Of a stretch of 64,000 nt of DNA, positions 10,616 through 22,582 are shown piece by piece. This stretch comes from Scortum barcoo (lineage: Eukaryota > Chordata > Actinopteri > Centrarchiformes > Terapontidae): positions 10,006,044 to 10,070,043 of the forward strand of contig CM041541.1 of NCBI GenBank assembly GCA_023238725.1, read 5' to 3'. How positions within the stretch are numbered: the first letter of the stretch is position 1; each line of letters starts with the position of its first letter. The position numbers and the translations under genes were made by a program. Under the pieces are notes generated by a model that saw only the letters and a list, made by a program, of their open reading frames with translations, did not search any database and had not been told where the DNA came from.

Positions 10616-12159
10616 CTCCAGAGTGGAAACAAATTTTGAAATTGTGCTCCTCAGACCATGTTCATATAGTATTCGTCCATCGCTGTAGATATACTGTCTC
10701 TGTGGGTGAACAACTGGACCTTCCAACATAATATATTTATTTAAACTTATGAGATTTTTTTCCCTCTAGGTAAGCTTCCATTCATCAACCCTAATGAGGT
10801 TGGATTTACACTTCTGTGGTGTTCTACGTTGTCACAAGTTTTCTGCCTGTTCCTTTTGTCATTCCTTATTAACATTATTTCTTCTACCTGATGTATCGCA
10901 GTACAAAGACTGTATGGATCCACTTCTTTCTTTGATATGACAGTGATGCAAATGAAATGGTGGCTTCAAATGGCAAGAAACCGCAAGGAGCCTCTTGCTT
11001 CTCTGAAGAAAGAACTGGGCCAATTTATATTTTCTTTTAGCCTGCACAGATATAGTAAGTCAACAAAATGATTTCCTCTCAGCTGTGCTATCCAATGTGA
11101 CAGATTTTATATTATGGTTAACAAAATACTATATGATATTCATATTATTTGACCAAACTCTGATCTTCCCCCCCCCCTTTCAGTCCAGGTCTTCTAACTG
11201 CCTGTCTAACGAGCCAAAAGTACAAACCCTATTAAAATGAGGATGATGGACAGTAATGGCAGGTTCCAGCCTCGCAGAAAAGTTACAACTTGAAAGAAAA
11301 AAGCGCGTTCATCTGCTAACAGTTCTCACGCTGCCTTTTGTTCCTCGTGGAGTGAATTTCAGAGGTGTCCAAGTGTGCGTGTGTCTAATTACTACCTTGA
11401 AAATGAATATTTCAACCACAAAATCCCCTTTCCTCTGCAACTCTTCAAAAAAAGAAAGGCCCGCCTTGAGTAAAGAGTGAACAATCACTGAAATCACTGC
11501 CTGCAAATAGACATATTACAAAACACAAGTGCCCACCAGGAAAATGATCAATCTCATCCTGTGAAATGAGAGTGAAACACAAGTTGTGCGCACCCACCAG
11601 AAAAGGAATACATGAAGAGGATGTGAATAAAAACAGGTTGTGGAGGTGGATAGGGCGGATGGATCAGCCAATGCGCCGACCTTGGCTGAACTCCAGAGTC
11701 GTGCAAAGAGAGTTTGTGAGTTCATTTTAAATTTGGAGTGAAAATATTTATGATTCAACTCAAGATAGCCTCTGCCAAATGCATTAGTTGCCAAACCTTA
11801 ACCAAAGTTTTGGTCCAGCCTTGACCAACTTTTCCAAAGTTTACTCATCTTCGGCTCTTTGGATTTTTTTTTTTAGCATAAATTCCTGTAAAAATTCCAA
11901 GGTGAGCTACTGCATGTACGATATTCAGACGTAGAGTTGAACGAAAATCAGGAAAGCAAGGGAAGTCTGACAGGATAAGTGGTCTAGACCTGGATGAAGC
12001 TTTTGGAGGTGGTGAACTTGCTTTCTCTTGAGAGGAGGAGGTGAGAGTGCATTCACAAAAAAACAAAACCATAAAAACAGCATTTTCCTTCCCCATTTTC
12101 TTTCTTACTGCTTTGCCCCTTCAGGACACCGTAGGTAAACAAAAATTTGTAATGTTTAC
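10616..12159. other. Unique AT-rich DNA, no gene recognised
   Basis: Contains the exact octamer ATGCAAAT at 10946-10953, a C-run followed by TTTCAG near 11170-11184, and an A/T-rich stretch around 11860. Frames of 60-90 codons on both strands are unrecognised and lack domain features. If 12160-12251 is a terminal exon on the minus strand, this block would hold its 3' UTR; the nearest reverse-strand AATAAA is near 10735. Confidence 0.45.
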
Positions 12160-12259
12160 TTAGTTGCAGTCACCCGGGTACTTGTCAACGGCAGCTTCTT
12201 GCAGCATCAGGTACATCTGAGTGGTCTGCGGGATCTGAGGCATCAGGGAGGCTGCGATG
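12160..12259 (-). other. Ambiguous short GC-rich candidate exon
   Basis: On the minus strand a strong C/T tract and CGCAG end at 12252, and the following 92 bases are open to a TAA at 12160-12162. Codons favour G or C in third position (about 23 of 29), and the peptide (containing QMYLMLQEAAVDKYPGDCN) has ordinary protein-like composition but matches nothing I recognise. Beyond the stop the sequence turns sharply AT-rich, as at the end of a coding region. On the plus strand the same island is also open and ends at GATG|GTGAGAAAG, a good donor, after a moderate acceptor (TTTACTTAG). Strand is therefore uncertain, and a conserved non-coding island is the alternative. Confidence 0.35.
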
Positions 12260-12355
12260 GTGAGAAAGAGGAGGATGGGAGGGGGGTAGGAGGGGAATCG
12301 ATGCAAGGCTCTTTTAGGCTGAGTTCCCTGGCTGTGCAGCTGCTAGCAATTACCT

Positions 12356-12386
12356 GAGAGAGAGAGAGAAAGAGAGTGAGAGAGGA
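12356..12386. repeat. (GA)n purine-rich tract
   Basis: GAGAGAGAGAGAAAGAGAG-type run. Read on the minus strand it makes a perfect-looking polypyrimidine tract ending in CAG|GTAATT, which shows how simple repeats mimic splice acceptors here. Confidence 0.85.
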
Positions 12387-14180
12387 AAGACTGAAGAAAC
12401 ATAGCGCTGAAGGCCTCTCCTCGGCTCGCACCCCGAGGCTCTCTAATTACTCCACCAAAAGCCTGAATATCTGTCAGAACCAATCAGAGGCGGCCAGGAA
12501 ACAGGAACATGGCGAGGCATTCATTTGTTTGTGAGGCAAACACTCGCCAGGTACTTAGCGGCGAATCAATGTTTGATTTATTAATGCTTGTATGCGGGTC
12601 AGAGCACCATGCTTTATTATCACAATTCTACCGCGTGCAACAAAACTTGTGGAAAATTGAATTATTAGGTGCTATTGTTTGTGTTTTGTTTTTTTTCTTC
12701 CTTTGCAGGAGTATGCTTGTTATTTAAGTAAAGGAATTTTACTCACATTTGCAGCAAACGTGAATGATATCCACCGACCAAGAGTTGTTGGCAAAGGGCA
12801 AAAAGTGAAGGGTGGAGAAAAAACAAAAAACACAAGAGGTGCATCTTCGAGATGATAATCTTCATATCTGCATCCTTTTCCCTCACTCTCCTTTCCTCCT
12901 CCTCGTCCTGCTTTTTCTTCATCTTCTGTGCAGGATTGGCTTTGGAGTGCAGCCGCCTTCCCCCACCACCACCTCCTCCCTCCCTCACCACCACCCTCCC
13001 TCCCACCATATGCTTATGCTTGGCTGCCACCTGTCTTTTAGAACCACTTTGTCACTCTCCCCAGTTTGGAGGTAGACTTTGAAAGTGATGTGCATGGGAT
13101 GCAAAACACCCAGGGAAGGTGGGCCAGCACCAGACAATGATTAATAATACTGCTTTCAGCCATCTCCTTGAAGAGGAACTGAGGCATCATTGCATTGCAT
13201 TGCAGTAGAATTACACTTTGGCTTAGAGAAGGGGTGCATGGGAAGGTTGAAGGGGGGTGGAAGAGAAAGTAGCACCATAATTCTTTGAATCGCCATACAC
13301 GGATGTTTTTTAATTAAAATGTTTAGTGAAAACACATTATTCACAACCTTGAATTGCATGGGCGAAACTTATACTTTATGCATCGGAGGAAAGTGTTGAG
13401 ACTTTGTCACTTTCACGAAAGCCTCATCTTGATTTCCACGCTGCTCCTCCAAGGTTGAGCAGGTTGTTTTATGGTGGTTTTTTTTGCACCTTCGATTCAA
13501 GTTTTAAAAGTGATAAATGACAAGAGTGCATTTGCACACTTTTCTCAACTTTCAGCATTTTGCAAAAGTAACAACGCGCCGAGCAATAAACGTTGGGGAT
13601 TTTGGACTTGGAGGGAGGGTTTGTCGTGTGTGCCTGTGAATAAATGGAAACAAAAATGAAGCCGGCAGTGTCGAGGGCGTGTGGCGGAGACTCCCCCACA
13701 AGGCCTGGTCACTTCAACCACAAGGCAAAAACAATCGTGTTCTCTGTGGCTGGCTAATGTGTGTTAGCACAGTGAGTCACCCTCCTTAATGGAGGCCTAA
13801 TTAAGACCAGTAATACTGATGCAGGTCTGCCCTGTGATTCACACCTCCTGTGGGAGATGGGAAGGTGTTAGTCAGCTTTCCTTGGGGACTACATTTAAAC
13901 ATGTAGGTGTGTTTGTCTATATGTTGGGGGGCGCATCTGGGTGGTCATGTAGTTCTCACGTCTGAAGATCTCCTGAGTAATGTAGTAAATTTCAGTGGTA
14001 GTGGCAAAATCAAACTTTAACTTAATTCATATTTCAAGAGATTCACAAATGGTGCATTTTTTTACTATACAACTTTAGTTTTTAGATTTATAATAAAATA
14101 CAGGCTTGTTGACTTGATATTTTTGACAGTTAACAATACATATGTGCAAAAAAAATGGATGATGATAAGAGAAGGGCTGC

Positions 14181-14205
14181 ACTGAATGACCTGTAATCAT
14201 TCAGT
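14181..14205. repeat. Perfect 9-bp inverted repeat with 7-base loop
   Basis: ACTGAATGA at 14181-14189 and TCATTCAGT at 14197-14205 are exact reverse complements around CCTGTAA. There is no T-run to suggest a polymerase III terminator, and the stem is too short for a microRNA precursor. It may be a cruciform-prone site or a palindromic factor site. Confidence 0.7.
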
Positions 14206-15960
14206 AGTTTATTTAGAAATGACGAGATATTTCTGGACAGCTACGCAGTGCAGATTAAATAGCAAAAACACAGGTGACCCCTCTTTAGTTAATTGGCATT
14301 GCACCTGGCAAGGCAATCATCTATTTCGATCACAACCAATCAGCATCCTGCACTGAAACGAGGGTTAAGGTGGAAATGTGAGCGCTGTCTGTCAGCCTTA
14401 CCAACCCAAGAAATCTAAGCACATATCAAATGTTAACACACATCCAAATAATCAATAGACCCTGCACAGTCAAAACAGCTGTCTGCATCAGAATCTAAAG
14501 TTTTAAGGGTATTATCCAGAGGTATTTTTAATAGAGTTTTTTCAACATTTCCACCTCAAGTCGTTTATATTTTTCAACAGCAATGCCATTTCAAACTCTG
14601 ATTTCATGTCCAAAATCTATTAAATGTCTCAACAACAGTGGGGTGATGTGCTTTCCTCTAATGCAGTTTCGGCGCTCCTTGAGTCTAATTTTCAGAGTTT
14701 CGGCGGTATGATATTCCAAAAGTTTGAGTATACGAATATTAAAAGATGTTTTAAACTATCATTACTCCTACCAGAGCTCTGACTTTGCCGCAGGCAAAAG
14801 TGTCCTGTAAAAACATTGCCTTTTCATACACCAAGAAAAATGGCCCTATTTTTATCATTATGCCATTTTAAATGAGCCCATCTGGTTTTTAAATGGTTTA
14901 TTCAGCTTAAGGAGTAGGATAATTTCCTCAACTTATAATTAAAAACTTAATTTTTCAGTTTATTTGAAAAATTAAAAGTCATCTAAATTGGATATACATG
15001 GTTTTTACGCACACCTGTTGTGCAAAAAGTACATTTTTTTAACATAAAAAGATTTTGAATCCAGAAATGTTCTCTTTTAGAAAGTTATACCAACATTATG
15101 TCTATGGGCCTCTTACTCTTGATGACAAGTGGTCTTGTGGTTTTGAGATGGAGGTTTTCACACTAAATTGATTTTATCAAGTAAAACTGTTACAGGAAAC
15201 CGGATAATCAATGCAGTTACAGAAAGGAAAGGAGCTGTAATTGACTTTTAGCCCCTCTCTGAAGAAGAATAAAGAAGCAGTCACCAATTTAGAGGATGGA
15301 AAGGAAGAGACACATAATGAGTTATGAATGCCTGCTTTTAGGGAGTAACGCGTAAGATAATTTAGAAACGAGCACTGAGTAATGCATTATGACTAAGGTG
15401 GGTAGAGAGAAACAAAAGGAAGTGCTCTCACTTAGTCATGACTCATTCTCTCTCCTATCCTGCACACACACACATTCATGCACGGAGAGCCATTCACACA
15501 CTCAATAAAACTACTGTTCTTTCATACAGCGATTTATCCGAACAAATTAGAGGCTGCGAGTATCCCACAGATGAAATCTGTTAGTACCTACCATGCAAAT
15601 TAAAGCAACGCAGTCCATACTCCATTACACATATCATTATAAACCCCTGCCCCACTTCAAAACCCCTGCTACCAATAATCAATCTTACCATGTTGGGGAA
15701 TAAAATGCAAAGCGCTGAATTAACAAGCAGGCGTGACAGGCTGATTATTGATTTAATGTCAGCGGCTGGCTGGCACATACATCTCTGAGGCGCAGCGCAC
15801 TATTAAAACGTCCTAACTAGGGTAATTGCATTAGACACCTTTTTATACCACTTTGTGCGGCTAATCGGCATGTAATAAGGAGAGAGGAAAGACAGGAGCC
15901 GAGTGAGTGATTCGCTGAGTCAGTGGCCGTGCAATGTCACGTCTGGAGGTGGGTGCAAAA

Positions 15961-15990
15961 AAAAGAAAAGAAAGAAAGAAAGAAAGAAAG
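15961..15990. repeat. (GAAA)n microsatellite
   Basis: AAAAGAAAAG followed by about five GAAA units. The reverse frame over it is Phe/Leu/Ser-rich and not a gene. Confidence 0.9.
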
Positions 15991-16439
15991 GAGGAGAGAT
16001 TAGCAGGAGGAAAGGGGATCTTTTCCTTCAGGTGGCAATAATCTGTGCTCGGAGCTCCCGTCAAAGCTATACATCGACATTTTTGACTCAGCGTCTCATT
16101 TCGCAGTGTTCCTTTAAAGCACTTTAACCTTTCAACACCCTGCTGAACAGTGTCACGACAGAGAGCTCACACGATAGACTGCTGTTCAATGGTAGGATAC
16201 ATGAACAGGAGTGTGTGATATATGTACCAATAGATCAGAGTCATTAGTATTGTGGTTATTTTCAAAGAGCATACCTGCGTGGTGCAAAAACACTGCAGAG
16301 TAGATCACTGAAAATATAGAAAAGTGTCTCCCTGTTGCTTAAAAACAGCTTGTTCATTCAGTAGTGTAACAAGAAAGTCAAATTCAAGTTTCTCTTTCTC
16401 GGCCAGCGTAACATCAAGAGAGGCTGTTGACAACTTAAA

Positions 16440-16680
16440 GAAAATGTGACATTTTGGGAAGTCGCCGAGAGTTAGATGAGAAAATTGCCAACCTGCTGGT
16501 TATCTTAGCTTAGCTTTAAGACTGGAAACAGAGAAAAACAGCGAGTCTGGCTCTTTTCAAAATTGGAAAAAAATCTACCTGCATACAAGCACCTGTGAGG
16601 CTCACTAATAAACACATCATATCCTGGTTGTTATTAAAAAAAAAACAAGATATAAAAACGTCAAACTGCAAAGCTAACTC
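16440..16680 (+). mobile_element. Copy of the TTAGCTTAGCATAAAGACTGG teleost repeat family
   Basis: Ordered landmarks: TGACATTTTGGGAAGTCGCC, GAGAGTTAGATGAGAA, TAGCTTAGCTTTAAGACTGG, AACAGCGAGTCTGGCTC, ATCTACCTGCATACAAGCAC and CTCACTAATAAACACATCAT. I recall this series as an interspersed repeat of many percomorph genomes. The copy is diverged, with a deletion between GATGAGAA and the GGTTAGCTT-type core. It is non-coding; the 78-codon reverse frame is an artefact. Fragments of the same family occur in both orientations at 59200-59322. Confidence 0.75.
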
Positions 16681-16776
16681 CAAGAAATACATATGAAAGT
16701 GTTTTCTTCTGATCAAACCCTCTGCAAGACAGCTGATAAAGATATATTCCACAATGATGTGGCACAGCTTCTACTT

Positions 16777-16812
16777 ATCATTTATTTTTTATCATTTATT
16801 TTTTATCATTTT
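16777..16812. repeat. 14-bp AT-rich tandem repeat, about 2.6 copies
   Basis: ATCATTTATTTTTT is repeated at 16777-16790 and 16791-16804, followed by a partial third unit. Confidence 0.85.
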
Positions 16813-17381
16813 TAAATATTAAATATTCAGGCTGTGGAAGAAAACAAAAGCTCATATTTTAAAGTGTCCTGCAGCATCAAGTACAGTATTTTCATCCCAG
16901 AGTTCAATCCCAGCAGTGAAATATCCTCAAAACTGCGTCACTGCAGCAGTTTGACCACGCTCGCTTCAGGCCTGAAACTCCTCCTTGTTGCTCCCCGAAT
17001 GAAGATGTGAAACTTTATTATGGACCCCCCCACAATGAGGCCTGTGAGGGGGAGATGGACAGAGAAAGGAGAGAAGAAGAAAACGAAGGAGGGGGGTGAC
17101 CAGGTGCGCCCTGTGATGGGACACCCCATCGCCACGGAGACATGGGTCAAGGGGCATGCAGGGGAGGGGGGGGGGCGCCCGGGGAGGGCACGTGCTCCGA
17201 GCAGCAGGGGCGGGGCGGCCGGGCTTCAGCATGAATTACCCGCCCGCTGAGCCGCTGCTTTGGTGATGCTGGAGGAGAGGTCACGTACTCAGTGGCCCTC
17301 AAAACGCACACACAGGCTCTCTCAGATACAACAACAAGGCTCTGTGTGCGCCCAGCTAGTCACAACAGCTATTCTGCACAA

Positions 17382-17383
<2 letters not shown>
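16813..17383. other. Unique DNA with a GC-rich patch
   Basis: The 17150-17260 part is G-rich (runs of G up to 10) and contains GGGGCGGGGCGG, an SP1-type GC box cluster. Proline-rich reverse frames arise from it. No gene recognised. Confidence 0.45.

Positions 17384-17423
<40 letters not shown>
17384..17423. repeat. (AC)20 microsatellite
   Basis: Twenty uninterrupted AC units, the longest dinucleotide run in the window and a likely polymorphic marker. Confidence 0.97.
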
Positions 17424-17426
<3 letters not shown>

Positions 17427-20160
17427 GAGAGGATGAATTAGGTTAGCTTCGTTGGTCAAACAGGACGGCTCCACCCGCAGCAGGGCACTAAACACAAATT
17501 ACTCTCACCAGAATGCTTTTAATATCAAAGAGGAAAGAGACAATCAGCGGCAGGACCTCCTCCATTTGGACTGTCCCACGGCTCAGTGTGGCGCCTCATA
17601 AGGCACCTTGTCCAAAGAGCACCTGGACTCAAGAACACAGGACAAATAGAGTACACGACAGTACGCTGCACTATTTCACTACTATTTCTTTCCTGTTAAA
17701 GTAAACTTACGAAGATGTTCATTAGGATGTGTTTTATAGAATGACTACAATTTAACGCTTGACTTGTGGATGGTTTCTCAGCTCATCATACTTGAAAATA
17801 CAGGCTTATTTTAATATTTGGGACTTTTAATAACTTGTCCTCTGTCTATTAAAATACTTGTCAAACACTTGCCTTTAGTCACGGCACCTGTGACCTTTTG
17901 TGATAAAAATGTAAGAGGATCTGTGCAGAAATGTGTCAGAGAAACAGAGCAAACCATACATTATTTTACTTTAGAGGCTGAGGTGGTTTGTTTATATGAC
18001 TACTTGTGATAAAGAGGTACACTATGAATTAGAAGCATACTTTAATCATGGTTTAATGATGTGTTTTTTATTATCTATATATTTTCATAGTATTTACAAC
18101 ACAATTTTGGGTGGCTGTGATGCTAAATTGCTTTACTTTCTTAATGTTTGGAGTCCCCAGGAAAAAAAATTAATAATAACAAAGTAAAATCAACCATTCT
18201 TTTGACCTTATTAAATCCCAGCATGTAGGAAAGTACTGAAGCGATCATATTTAACATGGCATACAGGCTGTGCATTAATAAACATGTATTCCTTTTTTGC
18301 CAAAAACTCATTCACAGATGGAGAAATATACAGTGTGTTCTCCTACAGAGTGATGTTACTTGTGTTTGGGGTCAGTAAGACTCCAGAGAGGTCAAACTCT
18401 TATGAGTAAACAGCTGTATTTGAGATTTAGGAATGATTTATCCATGAACTTGAAGTATCACCCTTATAATATGATGTTATATGTGATTTTTTTTAAAAAT
18501 AGGGGTCTGAAATCTACAGCAACATTAGGTTTAACTGTGCTGGAACCTGATTGGCTGACAGCACCAGCTACTTTAATCAAAATGCAGAACAGCCAAGTGG
18601 AGGCCTGCAGTTAAAGAAATGCACGAAGACATCAATGAAACTGGAATTAATCGTGAAAAAGGATAGATTTTCTGTCAACATTAAACTTACCTACTCAACA
18701 AAAACAAAATGTATCATTCCTGTGCAGCAACAGTCGATCCTCTTTCCCAGTGAGATAAAAGATTTGACCTTTATCAAGAAAACAGTAAACAACTTTTGTT
18801 TAGTAATAATAGTGGATCACTGAACCTCCTCCTCAGAGTGACACTGCTGCTAAACCGGAGGTTTGTTTTTGCCAACAGTACGTGATGATCCCACTCTGGC
18901 GGAGGAGGGCTGGAGGTAGAGGCCGGGCCACGCTGTTCGGTGCTAAACTGAATCAAAGGCCAGAGGCTGCTGCGTCTGCCTCCAGCCGGTTGATTGCCAG
19001 AGACCCTGGATCGGTGCCTTCATCATCTGACAACCTGTGAGAGCGACTCATTCATTCAATCCTCTCCTACACACCTCCGGGACCTCAACAACACCTCGCA
19101 GCGTAATGAATCAAACACTCTGCCAGGAAAACACAAACTCCCGCGTAAACACACACATGCGAGGCGCGTCACGCTAATGATTTTCAGCCAGGACCAAAAG
19201 AAAGTTTGCTGACGAGTTTATGACTTACTCTGAGAAGGTGGAGAGACGGCGGTCGCGGTAGCAGATGGATGCACAGCAGCAACATCACGCCGCAGCGTTT
19301 CTTTTGATACCTAATCACGGCAGACGTCAACAACGCCGTCCTTATTATTGCGGTAATGAAAACTGAATCAGTCTCACACGGATTAATTTGTAAAAGAAAA
19401 AATAATTAAGACAAAGGTCCTGCATCAAGCAGACAAATCAGAAAGACAACAAAGTATGATGCGTGACAGTTTCACCGAGTCCTCCTGCGGTGATGCAGGC
19501 CTGTCCTTTGTGTCATGACTAGTCGCTCTCTGGCATTAATCAGAGCGTCGTCCTATCTTATTAGGCTGAGCTGGGAGATGATAGGGAGACTGCGGTTCTT
19601 TAATCAAGGTTAGAATAATCTGTGATGGTAGCTGATTATAAACCTGATCATCAGCAACATATTGTCACCTCCTAATCATCCAAATAAACAGAGAGAGGCC
19701 TGCCCTCAGCCCCGACGCCGAGGAATAAATTACACGAGCGCGCGCATGCCGGAGTCTTGCACATGCCTGCATGCATATGCAAACAATTGCGCTCATATAT
19801 GATGCTTGCCCGCACATACACACAAGAGTTTCGCTGAAAAAAAACAAATGTAGGAGCTCGAATATCTACATGTGTGCGCTCGGATGCACAATCTGCAACA
19901 CGCAGCACTTTTACATCAAATGCTTTTAATGCAAATAGCATGGGTTTTATGGTGCCTTTTGAAATTTCCTGCCTCTCAGCGATTGAGGGAAGAATACATT
20001 GCGGCTAAGGAAGCCCAGCTTGAAAGACATCCATCAAGACAGCAGATAAACAATGAAACGGCCCCTCTCAAGTCGATGATAACCTCAACTTCTTTCTAAT
20101 CTACTTTCATGTGCTTTTTCTCCTTTTTTTTTATTTACTCCCACTCTTTTATTTCACCTC
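17424..20160. other. Unique, largely AT-rich DNA
   Basis: The 17700-18830 stretch is strongly AT-rich, with several 60-90 codon frames on the plus strand of no recognised kind. The 18960-20100 stretch is more balanced and has CpG-containing patches, the octamer ATGCAAAT at 19929-19936, and a CCAAT box in reverse near 18549. No repeat family or RNA gene recognised. Confidence 0.5.
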
Positions 20161-20216
20161 TCCCAGGGTGAGCCTCTCCTCTCCTTTTCTCCTCCCTCTC
20201 TTCCCTTCTCCTCCAG
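20161..20216 (+). promoter_or_regulatory. Very strong 3' splice-site-like polypyrimidine tract
   Basis: About 45 bases of almost unbroken C/T end in CTCCTCCAG at 20216, close to an ideal vertebrate acceptor. It directly precedes the 20217-20474 open frame. Confidence 0.35.
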
Positions 20217-20474
20217 AAGCTCATTACCTTGGGACCGAGCCTCGGCTGTTTTCAACACAGCGAAATTATAACACGACCGGCGACGGCACTCGTTAGCAGC
20301 CTTGTCAATCATCGGCGCGGGCAGGGGGAGAAGCAATCGGCGCCGGGGTCAGCGATGAAGATGTTCATTCTCTATTCATCCATCACATCTTCCGGGAAAT
20401 CAATTTACACCGCATCAGCGTCACAGTGCCTCGACAACAGCGGTGATATGAAAGAGGAAGGAAACAACTTCTGA
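20217..20474 (+). other. Candidate terminal coding exon
   Basis: The frame AAG CTC ATT from 20217 stays open for 85 codons to a TGA at 20472-20474. It follows a near-ideal acceptor, and an AATAAA lies 44 bases after the stop. The peptide (containing SLGCFQHSEIITR and, near the end, CLDNSGDMKEEGNNF) is not low-complexity but has no domain, signal peptide or membrane segment that I recognise. The region is CpG-containing and could equally be a conserved non-coding element. The reverse strand also carries a short open frame. Chance of such an open frame is a few percent before counting the many acceptors searched. Confidence 0.3.
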
Positions 20475-20517
20475 GAGAAAGACAGAGGAGAGTGGTAGAT
20501 TCGTTTAGATACAATCT

Positions 20518-20540
20518 AATAAACGTCACTCATGTTGGGG
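20518..20540 (+). terminator. Polyadenylation-signal-like AATAAA with T-rich downstream element
   Basis: AATAAA at 20518-20523 is followed 12-25 bases later by TGTTGGGGTTTTTTTTTT, the usual spacing of a GT/T-rich downstream element. It supports the preceding candidate terminal exon but AATAAA alone is common in AT-rich DNA. Confidence 0.3.
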
Positions 20541-20618
20541 TTTTTTTTTTCTCTTGCGTCACCCCAGGTCACCTGAATCCATTGTCCTCCACTGGAAATG
20601 AATTTTCTAATAACTTTT

Positions 20619-20636
20619 ATATATATATATATATAT
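20619..20636. repeat. (AT)9 microsatellite
   Basis: Nine AT units within an AT-rich stretch. Confidence 0.9.
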
Positions 20637-21450
20637 TGAAAACAGCTAAGCTTTAATCGCAAACCAAAGCACCGCGCTAGCTACTTATCAACATGTTTAT
20701 CCTCATCCCACTGTAACTCACTAAACCTCATTCCTTCAACGCGCTCTCACTTTCCCATCCCTTTCCTTGTCCCGTTTACTTATGTATTCTCTTTGGGAGG
20801 TGGCAGGTGACAAGGCAGAGATTTGGGACGCTGCCGCCGCTCACATTAATGTAGTTGTTGCTTTCTTGCAGATGTCAGCTTCATGGTTCATTAACGGTGT
20901 TTGGTTTAGAGAAACCCGAAGAGAAAGGGGATAAAAGACGAGGAGACAGGTAGAGACGGAAGGGACCGGGCAGCGGGGAAAGTAATTGGCAACATAAATG
21001 AACCCTGGTGTCGCACTGACACCGTCCACGTTGGTAGACTGCAGATGAAAACGCCTTTGAATGGCAATTCCATGCTGGACATGGCGGGTTTTGAGGAAAC
21101 CTGAAGTGTGAGGTGAGAAATAGTCAAGTAGAGGGAAGTGACAGAGCAAGAGAAGGCGGGCGGAGTGCCAGTTTGTGTGCATGGAGGCATAGACGAGTGT
21201 GTGATGCCAAAAGTGTGTGTGTGTGTGTTGGGGGGGGTGCTTTCATTCCAGGAGATGTCATGCTGTTTGAGCAAACGGTTCTCCGTTAAGGCCATCCACC
21301 GCCTGCTGCCGGCGTCGCCACCCTGCTGCTGTACCCAGCCAACCTCGTGCCAACGTCTCCGACACCGCCGCTGCCAGTGCCAGGAGCCCGCCTGCCCCTC
21401 GTCTCAGCAGAGCAGATGTCACTCAATTGCCCTCCACCTCCCCTGAAAAC

Positions 21451-21500
21451 TCCACCGCCGCCGCCACCGCCACCGCCGCAACCGCCACCGCCGCAACCGC
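21451..21500. repeat. CCG/CCA trinucleotide tract
   Basis: Repeated CCGCCACCG units. Translated it gives poly-proline in one frame and poly-Gly or Arg/Trp in reverse; this explains the long overlapping frames between 21286 and 21778. Confidence 0.85.
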
Positions 21501-22549
21501 CCCTCTGCCACCCTAACAGGCAGCCGTGCCGGCGTGCCAAGCAGACGACACCCGACGTGTGAAGAGAGAGAGGGGTGGTGGGCATGCTGACGGGACGGCA
21601 TCAGGCAGGAATGCACAGCGTGGGAGCGTTGTCGATTTTTCGCACTCCCTCCGTCGCCTCCCCCCTCCCCTCTGCCCCCGAGCCACCCACTCACCCACCT
21701 TCTCTTACAAACACCACCACCACGCACATGCCACATGCACTGGCACATAAACACATGCGCAGTCTCTTCTCTCCCCATTCCTCACCCCTTTTTGTCCTCC
21801 CCCTATCCTCCCTGCAAAAAGAGACACACTTTCCCCTCTTTCTCCCGAGATGACACCCCCTGCAGGCCTTTGGAATATTCTAATTCTGTTTCCTAACTCT
21901 TATTATGTGTGGAGTGTGTGACATGTGAATTGTAATTAGTCGCTCTGGGGTGAGCAGAGAGCAAACCCCCCACCTCCAAAAAAAAAAGAGAAGAAAAGAA
22001 CCAAAAAAAAAGGGTGAAGGGGGGATAATAAAATAAAAAAAATTTTAAAAATTAAAAAGAAAACACTGGAGGGCGAATAATACCCCATCCAATTTTAACC
22101 CCGAGTCACCACCCTGTCTCGCCTTTGATTCTCTCACATAGGTGTGTGTGTGTGTTCACTCCCTCAGCCCTTCGGCGCTCTTTGTTTCCCCTTCCGGCTC
22201 CGATCCAGGTCCACACGATACAGCGGCGTTCCTCCCTCAGACCGCCGTGGATCTTATCTGCAGGCGAGGCCTGTATCAATAACCCCGCAGCCTCCGCTCA
22301 TCCACTACAAAGGGCCCGGGCGACAGGGGCTAGCTGTAGGGATGGAAGATAATGGTATTGAGGTGGTACTTAAATCTCAGCGAACCACGGCAGCTCAAGT
22401 AATTAGTGGATGGGATCCATACTGGGGGCGCTAAGCAGAGCTAATGCTACCCTGGGCTCTGCTGCTGGAGCTAAATTAGCTGTATGGGAATGTGCAGAGC
22501 TATCGCGCGGATTATCTGCCACGCTCGCCGGCCTGTGTCCGCCTCTCAA

Positions 22550-22551
<2 letters not shown>

Positions 22552-22581
<30 letters not shown>
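22552..22581. repeat. Thirty-base T run
   Basis: An uninterrupted run of about 30 T, the longest homopolymer in the window. Either an expanded mononucleotide repeat or the poly-A tail of a minus-strand retrocopy whose body (to the right) I cannot recognise. Confidence 0.9.

Positions 22582-22582
<1 letters not shown>

Larger units (their letters stand above)
12387..16439. other. Unique DNA, possible regulatory sequence
   Basis: Complex sequence with reverse-CCAAT or CCAAT-box matches at about 12481 and 14337, strong plus-strand acceptor-like ends near 12708 and 12933 without convincing exons, and a 9-bp hairpin (14181-14205). The octamer ATGCAAAT is at 15593-15600. The 12430-12690 stretch has mixed composition and TAAT/TTTATTA cores. 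No gene recognised; the Pro-rich frames at 12850-13080 come from CCACC repeats. Confidence 0.45.

Noticed and set aside
12352..12390. Ideal-looking minus-strand acceptor ending CAG|GTAATT
   Set aside because: It is simply the (GA)n repeat read in reverse, and the frame after it closes before joining the 12160-12251 frame.
21286..21778. Overlapping proline-, glycine- and arginine-rich frames
   Set aside because: Explained by the CCG/CCA tract; several frames are open at once, as expected of composition, not selection.
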